Assembly (NCBI GenBank): GCA_028713875.1
Contig: JAQTNM010000123.1
Location: 1-5,037 of the forward strand
Length of the DNA: 5,037 nucleotides
Source: Candidatus Omnitrophota bacterium
GTDB lineage: Bacteria > Omnitrophota > Gorgyraeia > Gygaellales > Profunditerraquicolaceae
Reading direction: 5' to 3'
The position numbers and the translations under genes were made by a program. Shown here in pieces: positions 1-5,037 of this stretch. The notes under the pieces are model-generated. The model ran no database searches. It was not told where the DNA came from and saw nothing but the letters and a program-made list of their open reading frames with translations. The number at the start of each line of letters is the position of its first letter. Within the stretch, counting starts at the first letter, position 1.

Positions 1-459
1 AAGATAGGCGCTTTATTGCGCCAGTACAGAGAGGTGATAGTCGATAGCGAATGGAAGATGATGGCAGGCGGGCGGATGAGCCCGGAAGCGGAAAGCTTAA
101 TAAGACGGATCTGGGCGTTTTATACGGCTTATCAGCCGAAGAGCCCTGCGGAGCAATCGTTCTTCGACGTATCGGTGCAGAACCTGAACTTATTACGCGA
201 CCTGAGAAGGCAGCGCCTGATGGATTCAAGAACCGGCATCAATGCTTTGTTATGGTTTGTGCTGGCTGCCGGAGCATTTTTCACCGTTTCTTTTACTTTC
301 TTGTTCGGGACAGAGAACATAAAAGCCCAGATTATTATGGTAATTATGCTTTCGGTAACAATAGCCCTGATATTATTCGCCGTGGTAGAAATGGATTTCC
401 CCTTTACGGGGACCATTTCAATATCTCCGGAGCCCTTCAGACAACTGATATTAGACTAA
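1..459 (+). CDS. DUF4239 (bestrophin-like) membrane protein, C-terminal part, 5' truncated
   Basis: This is the C-terminal 152 residues of a membrane protein whose reading frame is open to the left edge, so its start lies outside the window. Seen: a helical soluble stretch containing SPEAESLIRRIW, then LRDLRRQRLMDSRTGINALLW, then two hydrophobic segments (roughly ALLWFVLAAGAFFTVSFTF and AQIIMVIMLSVTIALILFAV) joined by FLFGTENIKAQ, and a tail with DFPFTGTISISPEPFRQ. The RxxRL...S..G.N.LLW start, the FLFGTEN loop and the DxPFxGxxxxSPEPF ending match what I know of DUF4239 proteins, which resemble bestrophin anion channels and are usually about 250 residues. About 100 N-terminal residues are therefore missing. 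A TTG at position 16 could be mistaken for a start, but it falls inside the conserved region. The biochemical function of the family is not established. The next gene follows after 24 bp. Confidence 0.85.
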   Translation, partial: KIGALLRQYREVIVDSEWKMMAGGRMSPEAESLIRRIWAFYTAYQPKSPAEQSFFDVSVQNLNLLRDLRRQRLMDSRTGINALLWFVLAAGAFFTVSFTFLFGTENIKAQIIMVIMLSVTIALILFAVVEMDFPFTGTISISPEPFRQLILD

Positions 460-483
460 GGCGATTACTTCCTTGCGCAGGTT

Positions 484-1425
484 ATGAATAAGAAACAATA
501 TAATATTTTATGGCTGTTGCTGTCATTATGCTTTTGCGCAGGGCTCTGCGGATGCGGCAGGCTCAGGCTTGAAAGCAATTGGCGCGGCCAGCCCCTTATT
601 ATTGACGGCAAATATTCGGATTGGCCAGGTGCGGCTTCATATTACTACGAGAGCCAAAAGGCAGTCATTAATTTGCTTAACGACAGCGATTACCTGTATA
701 TTTGCCTGATCACCAGGGACCGCCAGCTGGAGCTCAGGCTGATGGAGTCGGGTTTTACGGCGTGGTTTGACCCCGCAGACAAAAGAAAGAAGGCATTCGG
801 CATCCGTTTCCCCGTCGGCTTAAAAAGAATGGGGATGTCTATAGAGCAAGACAAAAGGGATATGGCCGCGGATTGGCGGGATCAGGAAGACAAAACAGGG
901 TTGATAGACAGGGAAAGAGAGAGGCTGACAGACAGGGATTTTGAAAAACGGCTCCAGACCATAGAAGAGCTGCAGGATAAATTGGAGGTTATAACCGGGC
1001 CTTTTACTGAAATGGATAAAGGCAGGATGCCTGAACCTCCGGCCCCGGAAGACAGCGATAGACAGAAAATTGCTGGAGGGCCGGGATCAGGGCGGGAAGG
1101 TTTTCATAAAGACAGGCCCGGGGGATTGTCTCTGGAAGAAGCTGCTAAACTTGGCATTGAGGCAAAAGTAGGCCGCGAGAACGGCTATTTTGTTTATGAA
1201 TTGAAAGTGCCGATGATAAAGTCTGCCGAACATCCGTATGCCATAGAAACGGGGCCTGGCAGGACAATAGGCCTGGGCCTGGAAATAAGGACGGAGCCTA
1301 GGTATATGCCCAGGGCTCAAGACATGGATGGATATTCAGGAATGGGCCGCGGCATGATTCAGGAAGGAAACTTTCAATTATGGGCGACAGTAACGCTTGC
1401 CTCGGGGGCATCTGCGATAGAATAA
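484..1425 (+). CDS. Lipoprotein with CBM9/DOMON-like domain interrupted by a charged insertion
   Basis: Predicted lipoprotein of 313 residues. The N-terminus has a short basic stretch (NKK), a hydrophobic core (residues 8-21) and a lipobox L21-C22-G23-C24, so C24 is the likely lipidated residue. Position +2 is Gly rather than Asp, which under the enterobacterial sorting rule favours the outer membrane. Residues 38-110 carry the signature of CBM9/DOMON-like beta-sandwiches: an IIDGKYSDW opening, alternating strands (VINLLNDSDYLYICLIT), then GFTAWFDP. Residues 232-305 supply the expected closing strands (GYFVYELKVPM, TIGLGLEIRT, FQLWATVTLA). Between them, residues 121-222 are highly charged and Pro/Gly-rich, with a probable helix around 143-170. 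ATG 484 is the only usual start between the in-frame stop at 457 and the signal peptide. The ribosome site is weak (CAGG), so translational coupling to the preceding gene is plausible. The ligand is unknown. Confidence 0.8.
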   Translation: MNKKQYNILWLLLSLCFCAGLCGCGRLRLESNWRGQPLIIDGKYSDWPGAASYYYESQKAVINLLNDSDYLYICLITRDRQLELRLMESGFTAWFDPADKRKKAFGIRFPVGLKRMGMSIEQDKRDMAADWRDQEDKTGLIDRERERLTDRDFEKRLQTIEELQDKLEVITGPFTEMDKGRMPEPPAPEDSDRQKIAGGPGSGREGFHKDRPGGLSLEEAAKLGIEAKVGRENGYFVYELKVPMIKSAEHPYAIETGPGRTIGLGLEIRTEPRYMPRAQDMDGYSGMGRGMIQEGNFQLWATVTLASGASAIE

Positions 1426-1464
1426 ACCCCTCACCTGCGCGTGTATTCCCATCCGTATAACCCG

Positions 1465-2700
1465 ATGTCATATCTCTTCTGGAATAAAAAATCCAACATA
1501 GTTTTATGCGCAATACTTACTTCATATTTTTCTTGTGTTTCTTTATGCTACGCTGCCTTGACTCCTTTGGAGCTGTCTGAAGAGGCTGCTCCCAGGATAG
1601 AGGCAGCACCCGGAAGGACCTGGATAAAGGGATTCAATGAGTCGCGGGACAACTTTGCGGAAAAATACGGGACAAGATTCGGTTTTGTGCTTAATTATAC
1701 CCAGCAGACGATCTTGAGAGGAGAGCAGGACAGAGGCAGGAGCCGCGGTGCCTGGTATTGGAATTTTGACGTGTCTCAGGAACTCTGGCCGGGAGGCCGG
1801 GTAATAACGGAATTCGAGGTAGATAAAAACAAGGGGGTGGATAAATTCATCCCGACATATTCGCTCTTCAATTCCAACGCGGGAGAGAATGCCAGCCTCT
1901 ATATACCTAATCTATATTTAGAGCAGGGTTGTTCCAGGGACAGGATTTTTATGGCGGCAGGTAAACTGGACCTGAGCGACTGGTTTGATATCAACGATGT
2001 AGCCAATTCCGCGGATGAGCAGTTCCTTTCTGAGGTCCTGGTGAACAGTTACACCATACCGTTTCCTTCCAAGGGCATAGGCGCCATGGTAAAATTCCAG
2101 CCTTATGACTGGCTGTATTTACAATCAGGCGCCTCTACCGCAAATTCAAGCAGCACCAAAACCGGGCTTAGCAATGCCTTTAACAGCGCGTTTTTTATCA
2201 ACGAATTCGGTTTATCGCCTAAGATTGGGAATTTAAAAGGCAATTACCGTCTTATTTTTTACCTCCTGCACAGAAAACTCGAGTATATCACGGATGAAAC
2301 GCAGGATAAAAGGAACCAGTTTGGCTTTAGCCTGAGTTTTGACCAGGCGCTTACCGAGCGTATTACATTATTCCTGCGTTATGGTTTCGACGACCGGAAG
2401 ATAAATGCGGTTGCCTATGCCTGGTCTGCCGGGGGCCAGATCACCGAGCCTATCCCAGGCCGCAAATACGATTGTCTGGGAATAGGAGTAGCCCAGAATA
2501 TCTTGGGCAGGGATTTCCGCACGTTTAGCGATCCCGCAGCCACCGTTTCCCGCGAGACGATGATTGAGGCCTATTACAGCTTTTTTTTGAACGATTACCT
2601 TGCTCTTACCTCAGACCTGCAGTTAGTAATAAATCCGGACGCGGATAAGGATGTTGATAACGCACTGGTGGCCGGCATCCGGCTTTTATTGTTTTTCTAG
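1465..2700 (+). CDS. OprB-like carbohydrate-selective porin family outer-membrane protein
   Basis: Predicted outer-membrane beta-barrel of 411 residues. From ATG 1465 the protein begins MSYLFWNKK, followed by a hydrophobic core and a signal-peptidase-like end LCYA-ALTP. Hallmarks of the OprB family are visible in order (from the ATG): WIKGFNESRDNFAEKYG near residue 53, a GKLDLSDWFDINDVAN segment followed by QFLS, then TIPFPSKGIGAMVKFQPYDWLYL, and the C-terminal run EAYYSFFLNDYLALTSDLQLVINPDAD leading to a terminal Phe, the usual barrel-assembly signal. Length fits the family (about 400-450). OprB proteins pass sugars across the outer membrane, but distant members are often not sugar-specific, so the substrate is open. 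An upstream in-frame GTG at 1441 would add 8 residues. Neither start has a visible Shine-Dalgarno sequence, and ATG 1465 gives the more normal signal peptide. It probably belongs to the operon with the lipoprotein. Confidence 0.82.
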   Translation: MSYLFWNKKSNIVLCAILTSYFSCVSLCYAALTPLELSEEAAPRIEAAPGRTWIKGFNESRDNFAEKYGTRFGFVLNYTQQTILRGEQDRGRSRGAWYWNFDVSQELWPGGRVITEFEVDKNKGVDKFIPTYSLFNSNAGENASLYIPNLYLEQGCSRDRIFMAAGKLDLSDWFDINDVANSADEQFLSEVLVNSYTIPFPSKGIGAMVKFQPYDWLYLQSGASTANSSSTKTGLSNAFNSAFFINEFGLSPKIGNLKGNYRLIFYLLHRKLEYITDETQDKRNQFGFSLSFDQALTERITLFLRYGFDDRKINAVAYAWSAGGQITEPIPGRKYDCLGIGVAQNILGRDFRTFSDPAATVSRETMIEAYYSFFLNDYLALTSDLQLVINPDADKDVDNALVAGIRLLLFF

Positions 2701-2741
2701 GCATGCGGGGCACGGCCTATACCGCAAGGCGCTCAATGCCT
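2699..2741 (+). terminator. Imperfect hairpin just after the porin gene; possible weak terminator
   Basis: The outer arms AGGCAT (2699-2704) and ATGCCT (2736-2741) are perfectly complementary, and an inner pair TGCGG (2704-2708) / CCGCA (2722-2726) could stack inside with an asymmetric bulge. It lies directly at the stop codon of the porin gene, where a transcript end is expected before the promoter downstream. No clear run of T follows, so this is not a textbook intrinsic terminator. Confidence 0.3.
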
Positions 2742-2756
2742 GTGTAATTATTTCCC

Positions 2757-2784
2757 TTGACAATATATGCTAAAAGTATATAAT
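2757..2784 (+). promoter_or_regulatory. Near-consensus sigma-70-type promoter for the efflux operon
   Basis: TTGACA at 2757-2762 and TATAAT at 2779-2784 are exact matches to the canonical -35 and -10 hexamers, with a 16-bp spacer (one short of the optimum 17). Transcription would start near 2791, giving an AU-rich leader of about 70 nt before the ATG at 2860. The -10 box lies inside a perfect 16-bp palindrome (2776-2791), and the spacer contains a half-site, so a bound regulator would compete directly with RNA polymerase. Part of the -10 match could be chance because the region is almost pure A/T, but the -35 box is not AT-biased. Confidence 0.75.
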
Positions 2785-2842
2785 TATATACAAATAAATA
2801 TAAATATATACAAATGAATATAATTATATGCAAAAAGCATAT
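2765..2842 (+). repeat. Symmetric tandem operator array: half-site, three palindromes, half-site
   Basis: Three 16-bp units sit at 2776-2791, 2796-2811 and 2816-2831, exactly 20 bp apart. The first, GTATATAATTATATAC, is a perfect palindrome and covers the -10 box. The second matches it at 13 of 16 and the third at 14 of 16 positions. The two linkers are both AAAT. A right arm ATATGC (2765-2770) lies upstream and its reverse complement GCATAT (2837-2842) downstream, so the array is symmetric about the centre of the middle unit (2803/2804). Between 2779 and 2842 only 7 of 64 bases are G or C. A 20-bp period is about two helical turns, so protein bound to each unit would sit on the same DNA face. 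The winged-helix domain encoded next is the obvious candidate ligand; this is inference. Confidence 0.72.
2826..2842 (+). promoter_or_regulatory. Perfect inverted repeat just upstream of the ribosome site
   Basis: ATATGC-AAAAA-GCATAT is a perfect 6-bp inverted repeat with a 5-base A spacer, formed by the right arm of the third operator and the downstream half-site. A near copy with 15 of 17 identical bases, ATATGCTAAAAGTATAT, lies at 2765-2781 between the -35 and -10 boxes. In RNA the 2826-2842 copy could form a small hairpin ending 4 nt before the Shine-Dalgarno sequence. In DNA it could be a further operator. Confidence 0.5.
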
Positions 2843-2846
2843 TTTT

Positions 2847-2850
2847 GGAG
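2847..2850 (+). promoter_or_regulatory. Shine-Dalgarno GGAG that fixes the start at ATG 2860
   Basis: GGAG(AA) lies 9 nt before ATG 2860, a good arrangement. An in-frame TTG at 2845-2847 overlaps this motif, so reading the gene from there would use the ribosome site itself as coding sequence. The shorter start at 2860 is therefore preferred. Confidence 0.75.
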
Positions 2851-2859
2851 AATAAGCCG

Positions 2860-4464
2860 ATGAAGCTCTTCAGTAAGAATAAATTCAGGCTGCTCAAGTT
2901 CTTTTACGAACACCCGGAAAAGCAGTACTACATTCAGGAGATCGGCCGTCTCCTGGGCAAGAAGCCCGGAGCATTCCAGAGGTCACTGTATAATCTTTAT
3001 AAAGAAGGCTTGCTTACAAGCGAATATAAGGCCAATGCCAGGTTTTTCGGTATTAATAAGGACAGCCCCATATATAACGAGTTAAAAAGCATAATCGTGA
3101 AGTCGGCAAAGCTCTGCCTGATCATGTCTTTATTTTTCGTCCAGCTTTTATACGGCCAGGAGAAAAAACTCAATCTCCAGGATTCCATACTTATCGCCTT
3201 CAAAAATAATAAGGATATCCAGATACAGGAACAGGAGGTATCGGCAGCCCGCGCAGACATATTGGGGGCGCGCAGCGAGTTCCTCCCGCAGCTGGATATT
3301 AACGCCGGCTATACCCGTAACGGAGCAGTAGCGCCTGCCTTGGTAACAGGAGGTAAAAAAGACTACGGCATATTTACGGGATACAGGAACAATAATACTG
3401 CAGGCATCGGCATCAGCCAGATAATTTATAACGGCGGCGCCAATATCGCCGGCTTCAAACAGGCAAAGCTCGGCCTTAGCGCACAGGAGGAGACCCTGCG
3501 CGCTAAAAAGCTGGATATTGAATTTGAAACCAAGCGGTTATATTACGGATTACTGCTTGCCTACGAAACAGAGAGGATCGCCCAGGAGATGGTAGATAAC
3601 GCCAAGGATCATTACCTGGACGTAAAAAACAGGTATGAACAGGGCACTTCTTCCAGGTTTGACCTGCTGCAGTCAAGCGTCCAGGTATCTTTATTGATAC
3701 CTGAGCTCGTAAAGGCAAAGAATGCGGTTACCCTTACCATGGCTGAGCTGAAAAAACTCTTGGGCTTGAAGCAGCAGGAGGCAATAATCCCTGCTGATGA
3801 CCGGATGCATTATTCCCTGATTGAGATCAGGGAGGATGAATTTTTGAAACAGGCCTACCTGAATAAGCCGGAGATGGCGCTCAAGACCCTGGGCATTGAT
3901 ATCAATAAATGGTCCATACAGATGGCCAAATCCGGATGGCGGCCGCAGGTCAACGCTAATCTCGCATATGATTACACCTCAAATAACTGGGGGAACATGT
4001 TCAACAACAGGCATAATAACTGGAGCGCGGGCATATCGGTCACCATGCCCATATTTGACGGTTTCTCCGCAAAAGCAAAAGTGGACGCGGCCAAGGCCCG
4101 TTACGCGCAGGCGGTCCTCAGCAAGGAAAATTTAGTGGACCAGATCGCAGTTGATGTAAAACAGGCCTGCCTTGACCTGCAGCAGGCAGAGGCGATCATC
4201 AATTCCCAGAAAGATAATGTAGGGGAAGCAAGAGAGGCGCTCAGGATAGCCAATGTCAGCTATGATAACGGGGAGGCAAAGAACCTGGATGTGTTGGATG
4301 CGCAGGTGTCGCTGGGCCAGATCGAAACGAATCTCTCTCAAGGTGTCTATGATTATTTAATGGCAAGAGCCGAGCTGGACAGGACGCTTGGCCTTAGCGT
4401 TATCCCGCCGAAGGTTGATCCGCTTGCGGCGGAAAAGGAGGCAGGAAATGAAAATAAAAATTAA
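2860..4464 (+). CDS. Winged-helix DNA-binding domain fused in frame to TolC-family outer-membrane efflux protein
   Basis: One open frame of 534 residues from ATG 2860. Residues 1-80 form a small winged helix-turn-helix: KFRLLKFFYEHPE, the helix-turn-helix YYIQEIGRLLGKKPGAFQRSLYNLYKEG (likely recognition helix about 35-48), the wing LLTSEYKANARFFGIN, and an end helix PIYNELKSII. Residues 80-99 look like an export signal (VKSAK, then LCLIMSLFFVQLLYG), with cleavage likely after G99. Residues 103-520 are a TolC-type protein with two OEP repeats: LNLQDSILIAFKNNKDIQIQE opens the first, and EDEFLKQAYLNKPEMALKTL opens the second. YEQGTSSRFDLLQSSVQV and YDNGEAKNLDVLDAQVSL are the paired repeat motifs of the coiled-coil hairpins. 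TolC proteins form the trimeric outer-membrane duct of tripartite pumps. The helix-turn-helix fusion is not normal for the family; the channel may instead start at GTG 3097. The gene overlaps the HlyD-type gene by 17 bp. Confidence 0.85.
   Translation: MKLFSKNKFRLLKFFYEHPEKQYYIQEIGRLLGKKPGAFQRSLYNLYKEGLLTSEYKANARFFGINKDSPIYNELKSIIVKSAKLCLIMSLFFVQLLYGQEKKLNLQDSILIAFKNNKDIQIQEQEVSAARADILGARSEFLPQLDINAGYTRNGAVAPALVTGGKKDYGIFTGYRNNNTAGIGISQIIYNGGANIAGFKQAKLGLSAQEETLRAKKLDIEFETKRLYYGLLLAYETERIAQEMVDNAKDHYLDVKNRYEQGTSSRFDLLQSSVQVSLLIPELVKAKNAVTLTMAELKKLLGLKQQEAIIPADDRMHYSLIEIREDEFLKQAYLNKPEMALKTLGIDINKWSIQMAKSGWRPQVNANLAYDYTSNNWGNMFNNRHNNWSAGISVTMPIFDGFSAKAKVDAAKARYAQAVLSKENLVDQIAVDVKQACLDLQQAEAIINSQKDNVGEAREALRIANVSYDNGEAKNLDVLDAQVSLGQIETNLSQGVYDYLMARAELDRTLGLSVIPPKVDPLAAEKEAGNENKN
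3097..3099 (+). other. Candidate internal GTG start for a stand-alone TolC
   Basis: An in-frame GTG codes residue 80 of the fused frame. Starting here gives MKSAK followed by a hydrophobic run and YG-QEKK, a textbook signal peptide for an outer-membrane protein, and leaves a TolC of 455 residues, close to normal length. No good Shine-Dalgarno motif precedes it (only GAG about 15 nt upstream). A second in-frame start, ATG 3124, would leave no basic n-region. In frame +2, TAA at 3092 and TGA at 3098 overlap this point. Confidence 0.4.
4435..4441 (+). promoter_or_regulatory. Strong Shine-Dalgarno AAGGAGG for the HlyD-type gene
   Basis: AAGGAGG lies 6 nt before ATG 4448, a near-ideal ribosome site located inside the last codons of the TolC gene. 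It shows that this organism uses canonical Shine-Dalgarno initiation. Confidence 0.85.
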
Positions 4465-5037
4465 ACCGGCAATATTTATAGTTATCATTATCCTGATTGC
4501 GGCGGGTATCGCAGGATACCTGTGGGAGGAAAAAGAGCGCAACCATAAGAACATTAAAGTCTCGGGAAACATTGAGGGCGATGACGTGCGCCTTTCCTTC
4601 CGTGTCCAGGGCCAGATCACCGAGCTCCTTACCGATGAGGGCGAAGTGGTCAGGATCGGCGATACGGTAGCCAAATTAAATACCGACGAACTGACCAAGA
4701 TACGCGACAATGCCGCCGCAGCCTTGCGGGCTGCCGAATATCAATATTCCCTGGATAAGCTGGATTACGAGCGGGCAGAGAATCTTTATAAAGCCGGGGC
4801 GATACCGATGCAGAAAAGGGACGCAGCCAAGACCCAGTCTGAGGCGGACAAGGCAAACGTAGAGGCGCTTAAGGCTTCCCTTGAGCTGGCCCAGACACGC
4901 CTTAGCTTTGCGGATTTAATTGCCACTCTTAACGGCTACGTGCTGGTTAAAAGCGCGCTTGCCGGTGAAGTGGTGCAGATAGGCGCCCCCGTATTTACCG
5001 TGATCGATTTGAATAATATCTGGGTTACCGCTTATAT
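4448..5037 (+). CDS. HlyD/YbhG-type periplasmic membrane-fusion protein, 3' truncated
   Basis: The first 196 residues of an efflux adaptor; the frame is open to the right edge. Residues 1-6 are basic (MKIKIK), followed by a single membrane segment (about 8-25) that acts as an uncleaved anchor or signal. Residues 36-80 form the first half of a biotinyl-lipoyl-like domain (NIKVSGNIEGDDVRLSFRVQ, GQITELLTDEGEVVRIGDTVAKL). Residues 82-155 are Ala/Glu/Lys-rich and fit the coiled-coil hairpin (YERAENLYKAGAIPMQKRDAAK). Residues 157-187 begin the second lipoyl half (ATLNGYVLVKSALAGEVVQIGAPVFTVID), then NNIWVTAY leads into the beta-barrel domain. The FRVQGQI...DEGEVV pattern resembles YbhG more than RND adaptors, so an ABC exporter downstream is likely (inference). 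Adaptors of this kind join an inner-membrane pump to TolC, which matches the preceding gene. Full length is probably 320-340 residues. Confidence 0.9.
   Translation, partial: MKIKIKPAIFIVIIILIAAGIAGYLWEEKERNHKNIKVSGNIEGDDVRLSFRVQGQITELLTDEGEVVRIGDTVAKLNTDELTKIRDNAAAALRAAEYQYSLDKLDYERAENLYKAGAIPMQKRDAAKTQSEADKANVEALKASLELAQTRLSFADLIATLNGYVLVKSALAGEVVQIGAPVFTVIDLNNIWVTAY

Noticed and set aside
51..491. 146-codon open frame overlapping the DUF4239 gene on the same strand
   Set aside because: It is out of frame with a clear DUF4239 signature, and its translation shows no coherent hydrophobic or domain pattern.
1255..1320. Repeated GGGCCTGG-like words and CCTAGG inside the lipoprotein gene
   Set aside because: Short chance repeats within codons for Gly-Leu-Gly-Leu; no extended symmetry or period.
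1441..1464. GTG 1441 as the start of the porin gene
   Set aside because: It has no ribosome site and adds a Pro/His/Tyr-rich leader before the signal peptide; ATG 1465 gives a more ordinary n-region, though the choice is not certain.
2758..2842. The AT-rich repeats considered as a replication-origin iteron set, CRISPR array or recombination site
   Set aside because: Only three full 16-bp units with 4-bp linkers, no spacers, no Rep or recombinase gene, and an exact promoter inside; an operator array fits better.
2997..3718. Minus-strand open frames of 87 and 71 codons within the TolC gene
   Set aside because: Antisense shadows of the wHTH-TolC frame with Ser/Leu/Arg-rich translations and no recognisable motif.
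3896..4135. 79-codon + strand frame inside the second TolC repeat
   Set aside because: It runs fully inside the conserved OEP repeat in another frame, and its translation is low-complexity Thr/Arg/Pro.
4357..4856. Minus-strand open frames of 117 and 68 codons across the end of TolC and the HlyD-type gene
   Set aside because: Both lie antisense to well-supported genes and show no domain or ribosome site; the + strand reading is an unmistakable adaptor.

Overview
The window shows a Gram-negative, two-membrane bacterium. It encodes an outer-membrane lipoprotein, a porin-like beta-barrel and a TolC/HlyD efflux pair, all on the + strand and tightly packed. The style of the genes (OprB-like porin, CBM9/DOMON-like lipoprotein, a small winged-helix protein of the type common in uncultivated lineages) would fit an uncultivated phylum such as Omnitrophota. 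That is an impression from family resemblance, not proof. No rRNA, tRNA, mobile element or CRISPR array was seen.

Region 1 (1-2700) holds three co-directional genes with short gaps of 24 and about 39 bp, probably one operon that begins left of the window. They are the C-terminal part of a DUF4239 (bestrophin-like) membrane protein, a lipoprotein with a CBM9/DOMON-like fold signature interrupted by a charged segment, and an OprB-type carbohydrate-porin-like outer-membrane protein. Together they look like an envelope module, but no substrate can be assigned.

Region 2 (2701-2859) is the only long non-coding stretch, about 160 bp. It holds an imperfect hairpin after the porin gene and then a near-consensus sigma-70 promoter (TTGACA, 16 bp, TATAAT). 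The promoter is embedded in a very AT-rich array of three 16-bp palindromic operators spaced exactly 20 bp apart. One extra half-site flanks the array on each side, and the whole array is symmetric about the central operator. The last palindromic element sits just before a good Shine-Dalgarno sequence.

Region 3 (2860-5037) is an efflux operon. Its first gene is unusual: one uninterrupted frame encodes a winged helix-turn-helix DNA-binding domain (about 80 residues), then a typical export signal, then a complete TolC-like outer-membrane efflux protein. It overlaps by 17 bp a HlyD/YbhG-type membrane-fusion protein that runs off the right edge. The likely picture is an autoregulated export pump whose DNA-binding regulator is fused in frame to the outer-membrane channel. 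The alternative is that the channel is translated separately from an internal GTG at 3097. Inner-membrane ABC transporter genes are expected downstream but lie outside the window.
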